From the NCBI RefSeq assembly GCF_003330845.1, contig NZ_CP026121.1, positions 8,413,501 to 8,477,500 on the forward strand: 64,000 nt of DNA, in the 5' to 3' direction. How positions within the stretch are numbered: position 1 is the first letter of the stretch; each line of letters starts with the position of its first letter. The notes beneath the pieces were generated by a model, which worked only from the letters and a program-made list of their open reading frames with translations, was not told the origin of the DNA and did not search any database. The translations under genes and the position numbers were made by a program. Of the stretch, positions 17,108-26,387 are shown piece after piece. Source of the DNA: Streptomyces sp. Go-475. Its GTDB lineage: Bacteria > Actinomycetota > Actinomycetes > Streptomycetales > Streptomycetaceae.

Positions 17108-20100
17108 TCAGGGGGCCCGCTCGGCGAGCACCCGGCTCAGATGGGCGGCGAGCTCGTCCACGTGCGGCGGGTCGAGCAGCGACAGATGGTGACCGGACAC
17201 CGGCACGACCTCCAGGCGCGGGCACACCTCGTCCCAGCCCAGCGCCTCGTCGTCCCGCTCGTACGCCGGGTCGCGCACGGTGTGCGGCGCGGGTTCGGCG
17301 GCCCGGTAGAGGACCACCGGACCGTCGTAGCCGCCCGGCCGGTGCGCCTCCCCGATGCCCAGGTCCAGGTACGAGGCCCGCTGGTGCTCCAGCGCGGCGG
17401 GCGGCACATCGGCGGCCTCGCGCAGCGCCCCCAGCACGGTGTCGATGCGCGCCCGGTCGTCGTCCATGGTGGCCAACTCGTCGTAGGGAAGCCCCAGTTC
17501 CACGCCGTAGGCGTCGGCCACGTGCCGGGCGAAGCCCTCGAGGTGCGTCCGGATCCGGTCGGCGGGCGACTGCCCGGGGCGGGGCAGGGGGCGCACGGAG
17601 TCGATGAGCACGACCAGCGGGACGTCCCGCCCGGCGGCGCGCAGCTGCCGCGCGGTCTCCTGGGCGACGAACCCGCCGAAGGACCAGCCGCCCAGCACGC
17701 AGGGCCCGTCGGGGTGGGCGCTTGCGATGGCCTCGGCGTAGCGGCGGGCCTTCTCCGGCACGGTCCGGGCCTGCTCGATCCGTGCCAGGCCGTACACCGG
17801 CCGGTCGTCCCCGAGGCGGTCGGCGAGCCCCCGGTAGACGGTGACCGGGCCGCCGGCGGCGTGGGCCAGGAACAGCGGCGGACGGGAGCCGGTCGCGCGC
17901 AGCGGGCGCAGCGGGGCGTCCAGGGCGAGTCGCACGCGGGCGGCGGCGTCCTCGACGGTGACGGCGGTGAACAGGGCACGCAGGGGCAGCTCGATGCCGA
18001 ACTCGCGCTCCACGGCCGTACGGACGCGGACCGCCATCAGCGAGTCCAGGCCCAGGTCCGCCAGGGCGGTGCCCGGGGTCAGGCGCGTGGGCGGGTGACC
18101 GGTGACGGCGGCGATGTGGTGGACCAGCCGGGCCAGGACGGAGGCGGGTTCCGCAGGCTCGGCGGGACCATAGGCCGGGGCCGGGGCCGGGGCCGGGGCC
18201 GGGGCCATAGCGGGGGCCGGGGCCGTTCGGCCGTCTGCCGGTTCCGGTGCCATGCGGCTCGGTGCGTCCGTCGGTTCCGGTTCCGTGCGGGCCCGGCCGT
18301 CCGCCGGTACGCCCTCCGTCGGCTCCCGCCCGGGGCGTCCCCGGCCGTCCGTCCACCAGTGCCGTACGTGCCGCCACCGCGGTGCGGGCAGGTCGATGAC
18401 CCGGCCGGGCGGCACGGGCAGCGGCTGGCCCGCCGCGTAGAGGGCGGCCAGTCGCCCGGCGAACGCCTCCGCCCCGTCGGCGTCCCGGCGCAGCGTGGCC
18501 AGGGCGAGGGCGCCGGGCACGGTGTCGGCGACGGCGCCCGTCAGCACCGGGTGGGGCGAGATCTCCACGAACGCGGTGTGGCCGTCGGCCGCGGCGGACG
18601 CGAGCGCCCGGTCCAGCCGCACGGGCCGCCGCAGGTTGGCCGCCCAGTGATCGGCGTCGAACACGCAGTCGCCACGCGGGTCGTCGAGGACGGTGGAGTG
18701 GACCGGGACGACCGGTCGCCGGCCCCGGAGGCCGGACAGGGCCTCGACCAGCTCCGGCAACAGCCCGTCCACCTGCGGGGAGTGCCCGGCGCCGACGACC
18801 CGCATGGGCCGGGCCGCCCGGCCCTGCCCCTCCAGCCGGCGCACGAGCGCGGCCACGGCCGCCTCCTCGCCGGTGACGACCTTCTGCCGGGGCGAGGAGT
18901 GCACGGCGACGTGCACGCCCCCCTCCAGCGACTCCACTTCGGCGTCGTCCAGGTCCACCACCGCCATCGCCCCGCCCCGCAGCCCGCTGAGCAGCCGGGC
19001 CCGTACGGCGATGACACGCGCCCCGTCCGCCACGTCCAGCGCGCCCGCGCACACCGCCGCCGCCACCTCGCCCATGGAGTGGCCGATGACCGCGGCGGGC
19101 TCGACCCCGTGGGAACGCCAGAGCTCGGCCAGGGCCAGCTGGAGCCCGAACAGCACGGGCTGGGCGACCTCCAGGCGGTCGAGCCCGGCCCCGGAGGACA
19201 GGTGGTCGTACAGGGACAGGCCGCACTCCGGGGCGAGCTGCGGGTCGAGCTTCTCGACGGCGGCGGCGAACGCCGGCTCCTCGGCCAGCAGCCGCTGCCC
19301 CATGCCCGGCCACTGGCTGCCGTAGCCGGAGAACACCCACACCGGGCCGGGCCCCACGCGGTCGCGGTCACCGGTCACCACGCGCGCGTCCGGACGCCCT
19401 GCCGCCAACGCGTCCAGCGCGTCCACCAGTTCGACGCGGTCACGGGCGACCACGGCGGCGCGTACGGGACCCCGGCCGGCCCGCCCGGCCAGAGTGCGCG
19501 CCACGTCGGCCGGACGGGCCGCGCTGCCACGCAGCCGGTCGGCGAGCCTGCCCGCCGTGTCGCGGACCCGCTCGGCGTCGACGTCGGACAGCAGATGCAG
19601 ACGCGCGGCGGGCTCCCCGGCCGCCGGGGCCGGGACCAGGCCCGGCGGCCCCTCCTCCAGCACCACATGGGCGTTGGTGCCGCCGAAGCCGAACCCCGAG
19701 ACCCCCGCGACGGCCGTGCCGCCGTAGCGGGGCCAGGGCTCCGGCTCGGTCACCACCCGCAGCCGGGCGTCGGCGAGGGAACTGCCCTCCGCGCAGTGCA
19801 GGGACGGCGGGATGCGGTCGTGGTGCAGGGCCAGCACGGTCTTCACCAGGCCGGCGACGCCCGCGGCCGACTCCAGATGACCGAGGTTGCCCTTGACCGA
19901 CCCCAGCAGCAGCGGCTGGTCCGGGTCGCGGCCCGCGCCGAGCACCGCACCGAGCGCGCCCGCCTCGATCGGGTCGCCCAGCGGGGTGCCGGTGCCGTGC
20001 GCCTCCACGTAGTCGACGTGCGCCGCGGTCAGCCCCGCCCGGGCGTACGCGCTGTGCAGCAGCGCCTGCTGGGCGGCCGGGTTCGGGGCCATCAGGCCGT

Positions 20101-21208
20101 TCGAGCGGCCGTCGGAGTTGACGGCGCAGGCCCGGACGACGGCCAGCACGCGGTCGCCGTCCCGCTCAGCGTCGGACAGCCGCTTGAGGATCACGGCCGC
20201 GCAGCCCTCGCCGCGCCCGATGCCGTCGGCCGCCGCCGAGAACGGCTTGCACCGCCCGTCCGGCGCGAGGGCGCCCGCCCTGCGGAAGGCGACGCTCACG
20301 GCGGGCGACAGCAGCAGGTTGACGCCGGCGGCGATCGCCGTGTCGCTCTCGCCGGTGCGCAGGCTGACGCAGGCGTGGTGCACCGCCACCAGCGACGACG
20401 AACAGGCCGTGTCGACGGCCAGGCTCGGGCCGCGCGTGTCCAGGACGTAGGCGAGCCGTCCGGCGGCCACGCTCAGGGCGCCCCCGGCCGGGGCCCAGGG
20501 GTCGACGGCGGCCGGGTCGGCGCCGGTGAGCTGCCCGTACTCCGGCGCGGAGATGCCGACGAACACCCCCGTGGCGGTGCCCGCCAGGGACCCGGCCGGC
20601 ACGGCGGCGTGGTCGAGCGCCTCGTGGACCACCTCCAGCAGGATCCGCTGCTGCGGGTCCATCACCGCGGCCTCGCGCGGGGTGATGCGGAAGAAGTCCG
20701 CGTCGAACCCGGCGATGTCGTCGAGGTAGCCGCCGAGCGGATGCGCGTCGGCGGGCGGGAAGGGGGTGAAGTCGCGCCAGCGGTCCTCCGGGACGCGCCG
20801 GATCGCGTCCGTGCCCTCGCAGAGCAGCCGCCAGTAGTCGTCCGGGCCGTGCACCCCGCCGGGCAGCCGGCAGCCGACCCCGACGACCGCGACCGGCTCG
20901 CCCCGCCCGCTCGGCCCGCCCTGTCCGCCCGGCGCTCCCGGGCGCGGCGCCGGGGCGGCCTCGGCCTCCGCGCCGCACAGCCGCGCCACCAGGGCGTCTC
21001 CGGTGGGCGTCTCCCACAGCAGCGTCGCCGGCAGCTCGCGGCCCGTCGCCCGGGAGAGTTCACCGGCCAGGGCGACCGCGTCCCGCGAGGACATGCCGAG
21101 ATCCGCGAGCGGCCGGTCCATGGGGACCTCCTCGGCGGCCGTGCCGTACCAGCCGGCCACCCGCTCGGCGATCAGCCGGCGCAGCGCGCCCTCGTCTACG
21201 GGCCTCAT
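17108..21208 (-). CDS. Pks13-like type I polyketide synthase (ACP-KS-AT-ACP-TE)
   Basis: 1366-aa single-module condensing PKS. Domains in order: N-terminal ACP (about 1-80, LGMSS, Ser41); KS (about 104-520, C269 in DTACSSS, H404 in EAHGTGT, H444 in GNLGHLE); AT (about 622-930, S711 in GHSMGEV); Ala/Pro-rich linker (about 980-1015); second ACP (about 1025-1100, S1056 in LGLDSL); thioesterase (about 1110-1366, S1176 in GWSFGG, D1203, H1340/1341). KR, DH and ER are absent, so the released product would be a beta-keto acyl chain. The domain order is that of mycobacterial Pks13, which condenses two fatty acyl chains. The start overlaps the acyl-AMP ligase stop (ATGA). A large open frame in the downstream half is a shadow. 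Confidence 0.9.
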   Translation of the reverse strand: MRPVDEGALRRLIAERVAGWYGTAAEEVPMDRPLADLGMSSRDAVALAGELSRATGRELPATLLWETPTGDALVARLCGAEAEAAPAPRPGAPGGQGGPSGRGEPVAVVGVGCRLPGGVHGPDDYWRLLCEGTDAIRRVPEDRWRDFTPFPPADAHPLGGYLDDIAGFDADFFRITPREAAVMDPQQRILLEVVHEALDHAAVPAGSLAGTATGVFVGISAPEYGQLTGADPAAVDPWAPAGGALSVAAGRLAYVLDTRGPSLAVDTACSSSLVAVHHACVSLRTGESDTAIAAGVNLLLSPAVSVAFRRAGALAPDGRCKPFSAAADGIGRGEGCAAVILKRLSDAERDGDRVLAVVRACAVNSDGRSNGLMAPNPAAQQALLHSAYARAGLTAAHVDYVEAHGTGTPLGDPIEAGALGAVLGAGRDPDQPLLLGSVKGNLGHLESAAGVAGLVKTVLALHHDRIPPSLHCAEGSSLADARLRVVTEPEPWPRYGGTAVAGVSGFGFGGTNAHVVLEEGPPGLVPAPAAGEPAARLHLLSDVDAERVRDTAGRLADRLRGSAARPADVARTLAGRAGRGPVRAAVVARDRVELVDALDALAAGRPDARVVTGDRDRVGPGPVWVFSGYGSQWPGMGQRLLAEEPAFAAAVEKLDPQLAPECGLSLYDHLSSGAGLDRLEVAQPVLFGLQLALAELWRSHGVEPAAVIGHSMGEVAAAVCAGALDVADGARVIAVRARLLSGLRGGAMAVVDLDDAEVESLEGGVHVAVHSSPRQKVVTGEEAAVAALVRRLEGQGRAARPMRVVGAGHSPQVDGLLPELVEALSGLRGRRPVVPVHSTVLDDPRGDCVFDADHWAANLRRPVRLDRALASAAADGHTAFVEISPHPVLTGAVADTVPGALALATLRRDADGAEAFAGRLAALYAAGQPLPVPPGRVIDLPAPRWRHVRHWWTDGRGRPGREPTEGVPADGRARTEPEPTDAPSRMAPEPADGRTAPAPAMAPAPAPAPAPAYGPAEPAEPASVLARLVHHIAAVTGHPPTRLTPGTALADLGLDSLMAVRVRTAVEREFGIELPLRALFTAVTVEDAAARVRLALDAPLRPLRATGSRPPLFLAHAAGGPVTVYRGLADRLGDDRPVYGLARIEQARTVPEKARRYAEAIASAHPDGPCVLGGWSFGGFVAQETARQLRAAGRDVPLVVLIDSVRPLPRPGQSPADRIRTHLEGFARHVADAYGVELGLPYDELATMDDDRARIDTVLGALREAADVPPAALEHQRASYLDLGIGEAHRPGGYDGPVVLYRAAEPAPHTVRDPAYERDDEALGWDEVCPRLEVVPVSGHHLSLLDPPHVDELAAHLSRVLAERAP

Positions 21209-22971
21209 CCCGCCGCACCCGCCGTCGCCGCACGCTCCTGCCCGCCGTACGCGCCCTCCAGGTACCGGGCCCGGGTCAGCGCCCGCGACACCTTGCCGCT
21301 GGAGGTGCGCGGCACCGTGCCCGGCGGGACCACGACGACGTCGGCGAGCCGCAGCCCGTGCCGCGCCGAGACCGCGCCCCGCACGGCCCGCACCACGGCC
21401 GGCACGTCCAGCTCGGCGAGGCGCGCGGTCCGCGCGTGCTCGGCCACGACGACCACCCGCTCGGCACCGGCACCGCTCGGCACGGCGAACGCCGCCAGCC
21501 GGTCCCGGCGCACCGCCTCGTGCGCGTCCTGGGCCGTGGCCTCCACGTCCTGCGGATAGTGGTTGCGGCCGTCGACGATGATCAGGTCCTTCAGCCGCCC
21601 CGTGACGACGAGCTGTCCCTCCAGCACCGTCCCCAGATCGCCCGTGCGCAGCCAGCCGCCCGGACCGGCCGCGCTGTCCGCGAACTCGGCCCCGAAGACG
21701 TCCCCCGGCCCCCGGTTCCAGTAACCGCGGCCCACGTTCGGCCCCTGCACCCAGATCTCGCCGACCTCGCCCTCGGACAACAGGGCCCGCGTCACGGGGT
21801 CGGCGATCCTGACCCGCTGGCCCGCCGGTGTCCCGCAGCCCGCCAGGAGCACGGCCCGGGGATCGTCCGGCCGGGCGGGCAGGGCCTTCCCGGCGGTCAG
21901 GGCGTCACGGTCCAGCGCGAACCGGCGCAGCGGCTCACCCGGCCGGGCCGCGCAGACGAACACGGTGGCCTCGGCCAGCCCGTACGACGGGCAGTGCGTC
22001 CCGGGCGCCAGGCCCTGGCCGGCGAACGCCGCGTGGAAACGGTCGGCCGTGCCCGGACGGACCGGCTCACTGCCGTTGATCAGCGCGGTGACCCCGTCCA
22101 GCCGCAGGCCCTCCTTCTGCTCGTCGGTGACCGTCGCGGCGCAGTAGTCGTAGGCGAAGTTGGGCGCGGCGCTCACGGCGTTCGGGTGCGCGGCGAGCAG
22201 CCGCAGCCAGCGCGCGGGCTCGTGCAGGAACGCGGCCGGGTCCATCAGCACCGACAGCAGCCCGCGCACCACCGGCGCCGCCACGCTGAGCACCAGCCCC
22301 ATGTCGTGGTAGAGGGGCAGCCAGCCCACGCAGGTGACCGGGCGGGCGTCGGCACCGTAGGCGGTCAGTGCCTGGCGGGCGTTGGCGACGACGTTGCCGT
22401 GGCTGATCTCCACGCCCGCCGGGGCGCGGGTCGAACCGGAGGTGTATTGGAGGTAGGCGGTCGCCCCGGGGTCCTGGGCTACCGGCCGCCATTCCCCTCC
22501 GGCGTCGTCGGGCACCTCGTCCGCGACGACGAGCCGCGGCCCGTCGGCGCCGAGGAAGTCCCGCACCTCGTCCCGGGCCCGGCCCGTGGTCACCACGACC
22601 GAGGGAGGCGCGTCGGCGAGGACGCCCGCGAGCCGGTCCGCGTGCCCGGGCAGCCCCGGCGGATACAGCGGCACCGCGACCAGCCCGGCGGCCAGGGCCG
22701 CGAGGAAGGCGGTCGCGTACTCCGTGCCCTGCGGGCACAGCAGGGCGACCCGGTCACCGGGCCCGGCCTCCTCGGCGAGGCGCGCGGCGAGCGCCCGCAC
22801 CCGCACGTCCAGCCGGCGCCAGGTCAGCGTGCGGTGGACGCCGCGCGAGTGCGGCGCGGGATGCTCGACGAAGGTGAAGGCCCGGCGGTCCGGGGTGGTC
22901 TCGGCCCAGTGCCGCACGAACTCCGGCAGCGTCGGGTGAGCGGGCGCGAGCGGGGGGCGACGGCTGTCCAT
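21205..22971 (-). CDS. Long-chain fatty acyl-AMP ligase (FadD32-like FAAL)
   Basis: 588-aa adenylate-forming enzyme. Motifs: YTSGSTRAPAG (about 176-186), GWLPLYHDMGL (about 216-226), PSYGLAEATVF (about 328-338), GWLRTGDLG (about 439-447), RLKDLIIVDGRNHYPQD (about 459-475), and the catalytic Lys560 in PRTSSGK. The YHDMG and GRNHYPQD variants are typical of FAALs, which activate fatty acids as acyl-adenylates and load them onto a PKS ACP rather than CoA. The natural acceptor is the N-terminal ACP of the overlapping PKS, as FadD32 serves Pks13. Start ATG at 22969-22971; upstream sequence in frame overlaps accD and is non-coding. Confidence 0.9.
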   Translation of the reverse strand: MDSRRPPLAPAHPTLPEFVRHWAETTPDRRAFTFVEHPAPHSRGVHRTLTWRRLDVRVRALAARLAEEAGPGDRVALLCPQGTEYATAFLAALAAGLVAVPLYPPGLPGHADRLAGVLADAPPSVVVTTGRARDEVRDFLGADGPRLVVADEVPDDAGGEWRPVAQDPGATAYLQYTSGSTRAPAGVEISHGNVVANARQALTAYGADARPVTCVGWLPLYHDMGLVLSVAAPVVRGLLSVLMDPAAFLHEPARWLRLLAAHPNAVSAAPNFAYDYCAATVTDEQKEGLRLDGVTALINGSEPVRPGTADRFHAAFAGQGLAPGTHCPSYGLAEATVFVCAARPGEPLRRFALDRDALTAGKALPARPDDPRAVLLAGCGTPAGQRVRIADPVTRALLSEGEVGEIWVQGPNVGRGYWNRGPGDVFGAEFADSAAGPGGWLRTGDLGTVLEGQLVVTGRLKDLIIVDGRNHYPQDVEATAQDAHEAVRRDRLAAFAVPSGAGAERVVVVAEHARTARLAELDVPAVVRAVRGAVSARHGLRLADVVVVPPGTVPRTSSGKVSRALTRARYLEGAYGGQERAATAGAAG

Positions 22972-23024
22972 CGGGCGGGGCTCCTCACGGCGCGGATCGG
23001 CTGACGAGTCGCGAAAAGGGGGGG

Positions 23025-24599
23025 TCAGAGGGGGATGTTGCCGTGCCGGCGTTCCGGCATCGGGGCGCGTTTGCCGCGCAGGGCGCGCAGCGCCCGGCAC
23101 ACCTGCTCCCGGGTCTCGCGCGGTGCGATGACGGCGTCGACGTAGCCGCGCTCGGCGGCGAGGTACGGGGTGCCGTGGGTGCGCTCGTACGCGGCGAGCA
23201 GCCGGGCGCGCAGCGCCTCGGGGTCGTCGGAGGCGGCGAGTTCGCGCCGGTGCAGCACGCCCACCGCTCCCTCGGCGCCCATCACGGCGATCCGGGCGGT
23301 GGGCCAGGCGAGGTTGACGTCGGCGCCCAGGTGCTTGGACCCCATCACCGCGTAGCCGCCGCCGTACGCCTTGCGCACCACCACCGTCACCTTCGGCACG
23401 GTCGCCTCGGCGTAGGCGTACAGCAGTTTCGCCCCGCGCCGGATGATGCCGGCCTGCTCCTGCCGCACGCCGGACAGGTAGCCGGGCACGTCGGCGAAGG
23501 TCAGCAGCGGGATGCCGAACGCGTCGCAGAACCGCACGAACCGCGCCGCCTTCTCGGAGGCGTCGATGTCGAGGACCCCGGCGGCGTGCAGCGGCTGGTT
23601 GGCGACGACGCCCACCGAGCGGCCCTCGACGCGGGCCAGCGCGCAGATGATGTTCGGCGCGAACAGCTCCTGCACCTGGAGCAGTTCCCCGTCGTCGACG
23701 ACGGCGTGCAGGACGTCCCGCATGTCGTAGGCCTCGCCGAGCCGGTCGGGGACGACACCGTCGAGCCCGGCCCCGGACGGCGCGTGCCCGGGCGCGTACT
23801 CCGGGGGCCGCTCCAGGTTGTTCGCGGGCAGGTACGACAGGAGGTCGCGCACGGTGTCGAGGGCGTCCTCCTCGTCGGCGGCCAGGAAGTGGGCGTTGCC
23901 GTTGACGGCGTTGCTGGTGCGGGCGCCGCCCAGCTCCTCGGCGGTGGTCCGCTCGCCCGTGACCGTCTCGATGACGTCGGGGCCGGTGACGAACATGTGC
24001 GAGGCGCCGTCCACCATCACCGTGAAGTCGGTGATCGCCGGCGAGTACGCGGCGCCGCCCGCGCACGGCCCGAGCACGACCGAGATCTGCGGGATCACCC
24101 CGGACGCCTTGACGTTGCGGCGCACCAGCTCGGCGTAGAGGGCGAGCGCGGCGACGCCCTCCTGGATGCGCGCGCCGCCACCGTCGTTGAGCCCGATCAC
24201 CGGGCAGCCGGTCTTCAGGGCCAGTTCCATCAGCGCGACGGTCTTCTCGCCGAAGGCCTCGCCCATGCTGCCGCCGAACACCGCGGAGTCCTGGGCGAAC
24301 ACGCACACCGGGCGGCCGTCGACCGTGCCGTACCCGGTGACGACCCCGTCGCCGTAGGGACGTCGGTCGTCCTGCCCGGTGGGCCGGGCCCGCACGAACA
24401 GGCCGGTCTCGGTGAAGGAGCCCTGGTCCACGAGCCGTTCGATCCGCTCCCGGGCCGAGAACTCCCCGCGTCTGCGCGGTCCGGCCGGGGCCACCGCCCG
24501 CGCGCGGCGGTCCGCCAGGCCGGCGACGCGTTCCGCGGTGCTCCCGGGCGCGTGCGTCACGATCTCCCCCGGACCGGATGCTGTCACTTCTGTGCTCAC
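23025..24599 (-). CDS. Acyl-CoA carboxylase carboxyltransferase beta subunit (AccD4/PccB type)
   Basis: 524-aa biotin-dependent carboxyltransferase that would carboxylate an acyl-CoA to give the extender for the PKS. Oxyanion-hole regions are [16 protein letters not shown] (about 177-192) and [19 protein letters not shown] (about 409-427), and the C-terminus RRHGNIPL is typical of the actinobacterial family. The residue matching Asp422 of Streptomyces PccB (substrate selector) is Ala417 here, so propionyl-CoA specificity should not be assumed. GTG start at 24597-24599 with GGAGG 5 nt upstream. First gene of the operon; the biotin-carrying alpha subunit is not in the window. Confidence 0.88.
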   Translation of the reverse strand: MSTEVTASGPGEIVTHAPGSTAERVAGLADRRARAVAPAGPRRRGEFSARERIERLVDQGSFTETGLFVRARPTGQDDRRPYGDGVVTGYGTVDGRPVCVFAQDSAVFGGSMGEAFGEKTVALMELALKTGCPVIGLNDGGGARIQEGVAALALYAELVRRNVKASGVIPQISVVLGPCAGGAAYSPAITDFTVMVDGASHMFVTGPDVIETVTGERTTAEELGGARTSNAVNGNAHFLAADEEDALDTVRDLLSYLPANNLERPPEYAPGHAPSGAGLDGVVPDRLGEAYDMRDVLHAVVDDGELLQVQELFAPNIICALARVEGRSVGVVANQPLHAAGVLDIDASEKAARFVRFCDAFGIPLLTFADVPGYLSGVRQEQAGIIRRGAKLLYAYAEATVPKVTVVVRKAYGGGYAVMGSKHLGADVNLAWPTARIAVMGAEGAVGVLHRRELAASDDPEALRARLLAAYERTHGTPYLAAERGYVDAVIAPRETREQVCRALRALRGKRAPMPERRHGNIPL

Positions 24600-24856
24600 A
24601 ACCACCTCCGAAGCGGTTCTCGAATATGGCAGCGAGGCGGGGGAGGGCCGTGCGGATCGCCGTACTGTGTGGGGGAGTTGAGTGCTCCGGCGCCGGATTT
24701 CATACCGGTGTGACAAGGGACCGCCGGACGCGATTCAGTGGCGCGGGTGCTGAATGCGTTCTCCTTCTTCTATTGGACGTCCGGGCACGCGGCGACCAGG
24801 CTGGACCGCGCCATCGCCGGACAAGCGGAACGACAGCCGGAAGAGGTCACGAGCCC

Positions 24857-25714
24857 ATGCACACCCGCCGTATCGGTGACGTCGAGGTCAGCGCGATCGG
24901 ACTGGGCGCGATGCCCATGTCCATCGAGGGGCGACCGGACGAGGAACGCTCCCTCGCCACCGTCCACGCCGCGCTCGACGCCGGAGTGACCCTGATCGAC
25001 ACCGCGGACGCCTACCACCGCGACGCCGACGAGGTCGGTCACAACGAGACCCTCATCGCCAAGGCCCTCGCCTCCCACGACCGCGGCGCCGACGTACTGG
25101 TCGCCACCAAGGGCGGCCACCTGCGCCCCGGCGACGGCAGCTGGACCCTCGACGGCAGCCCCCGCCACCTCAAGGCGGCCTGCGAGGCCTCGCTGCGCCG
25201 GCTCGGCGTGGAGGCCATCGGGCTCTACCAGTTCCACCGCCCCGACCCGCGCGTCCCCTACGCCGAGTCCCTCGGCGCGATCCGGGACCTCCTGGACGAG
25301 GGCAAGATCCGCATGGCCGGCATCTCGAACGCGAACCCCGAGCAGATCCGGCAGGCCGACGACATCCTCGGCGGGCGCCTGGTCTCCGTGCAGAACCAGT
25401 TCTCCCCGGCCTTCCGCTCCAGCGAACCGGAGCTGCGCCTGTGCGACGAACTCGGCATCGCCTTCCTGCCCTGGAGCCCCCTCGGCGGCATCTCCCGGGC
25501 CGGTGAACTGGGCTCCGCCCACGCCCCGTTCGCCCGCATCGCCGAGGCGCACGGGGTGAGCCCGCAGCGGGTGTGCCTGGCGTGGATGCTCGCCAAGTCG
25601 CCGGTGGTCGTGCCGATCCCGGGCGCGAGCCGGCCGGAGACCATCCGGGACTCGGCCGCCGCCACGGACCTCACCCTGACGCCCGAGGAGCTGGCGGAAC
25701 TGGACGGAGCCTGA
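24857..25714 (+). CDS. Aldo/keto reductase
   Basis: 285-aa NADPH-dependent oxidoreductase with the AKR TIM barrel. Catalytic residues lie in LIDTADAYHRDADEVGHNE (Asp, Tyr), KGGHLRPGDG (Lys) and YQFHRPDP (His). The coenzyme-binding C-terminus is VPIPGASRPETIRDSAAATDL. ATG at 24857-24859 is chosen because the domain begins there; frame upstream is intergenic. It is divergent from accD across 257 nt that hold no other gene and must contain both promoters. It could in principle reduce the PKS beta-keto product, but nothing in sequence shows that. Confidence 0.85.
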   Translation: MHTRRIGDVEVSAIGLGAMPMSIEGRPDEERSLATVHAALDAGVTLIDTADAYHRDADEVGHNETLIAKALASHDRGADVLVATKGGHLRPGDGSWTLDGSPRHLKAACEASLRRLGVEAIGLYQFHRPDPRVPYAESLGAIRDLLDEGKIRMAGISNANPEQIRQADDILGGRLVSVQNQFSPAFRSSEPELRLCDELGIAFLPWSPLGGISRAGELGSAHAPFARIAEAHGVSPQRVCLAWMLAKSPVVVPIPGASRPETIRDSAAATDLTLTPEELAELDGA

Positions 25715-25822
25715 GCGCGCCGGCGGTCCTCCTCCGCGGACGCGCCCTCCGGCGTCGGCTCCGAGCGGTCGCCTCGGACCGCGAGCACCATGCGCACACC
25801 GCTGCCGCGACTACCACGCGGC

Positions 25823-25856
25823 GCTTCCGCCGTCGCTCTACGCGGCCGGCGGAAGC
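25823..25856. terminator. Inverted repeat between convergent genes
   Basis: Perfect 10-bp stem GCTTCCGCCG/CGGCGGAAGC with a 14-nt loop. It lies between the aldo/keto reductase (plus) and the small secreted protein gene (minus, stop at 25876). No T-tract. Confidence 0.5.
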
Positions 25857-25875
25857 ACGCGGCGGGCCGAGCTGT

Positions 25876-26142
25876 TCAGAGGGCTCCGAGAGCACAGGCC
25901 GTCGTCGCGTGGTTGCGGCTGACTCCGGCTATGAGCAGCAGGTCCCGGCACATGCCTGTATCCACCCTCTCTGCCACACGGCACGCCTCCTTCACCCGGG
26001 GGCCGACTGCGTAGCCCTTTTGGTGGAGGTAGTTCTGGCACTGAACTTCATTGGCCTGTGCGGGCCCGGCGGTGGCCAGGACAGCAGCTCCTCCGATGAA
26101 CACGGATGCGGCTAAACCGGTGAGCGCTCGCTTGACACGCAC
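25876..26142 (-). CDS. Small secreted Cys-containing protein (88 aa)
   Basis: Signal peptide residues 1-30 (VKRALTGLAASVFIGGAAVLATAGPAQA), then a mature domain of about 58 residues with four Cys (C35, C54, C65, C83), probably two disulfides. It belongs to a type of short exported protein common in Streptomyces (YLHQKGYAVG...V..AC), function unknown. The GTG start at 26140-26142 has GGAAGG about 9 nt upstream. Codon 10 is TTA (26113-26115), so translation may depend on the bldA tRNA. Divergent from the dynamin-like gene. Confidence 0.75.
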   Translation of the reverse strand: MRVKRALTGLAASVFIGGAAVLATAGPAQANEVQCQNYLHQKGYAVGPRVKEACRVAERVDTGMCRDLLLIAGVSRNHATTACALGAL

Positions 26143-26387
26143 GTTCCCCGCCTTCCTTGTCGCTCCCTTGGCGATGCGCACCGACGGTGCCCTGGGACGC
26201 TGCCCCGTGCGAGCACGCGAATAAACGGTTCCGCGGAGGACGCCGCCTCCTCCCCGGGCCGGTACAGCGCAGCCCACGGAGCCGCCGGCCACGACTGACC
26301 GATTCCGTAGCGGCCCATCGGCGGTCGTCCAGGCGCTAACGTGTCGTGAGGGCGCTGTTGCGGAGCGTCCAGGGGGCGGGGTGAGCC

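Noticed and set aside
18173..18215. GGGGCC-type tandem repeat
   Set aside because: It encodes the Ala-Pro linker before the second ACP; no sign of a separate element.
15947..21559. Very long open frame on the plus strand through the PKS gene
   Set aside because: It is antisense to a PKS with all catalytic motifs. Composition is Arg/Gly/Val-rich with no domain, as expected for a shadow frame in GC-rich DNA.
21205..24306. Apparent 1033-aa acyl ligase with extended N-terminus
   Set aside because: The extension is an out-of-frame reading of accD. FAAL homology begins at the ATG at 22971.
13995..24599. Calling this a complete mycolic acid pathway
   Set aside because: No FAS-II elongation, reductase, MmpL3 or carboxylase alpha gene is in the window. 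Only the condensation-type core can be supported.
24857..25714. Aldo/keto reductase as the dedicated beta-keto reductase of the PKS product
   Set aside because: It is divergently transcribed and resembles generic AKRs; no sequence evidence links it to the lipid locus.
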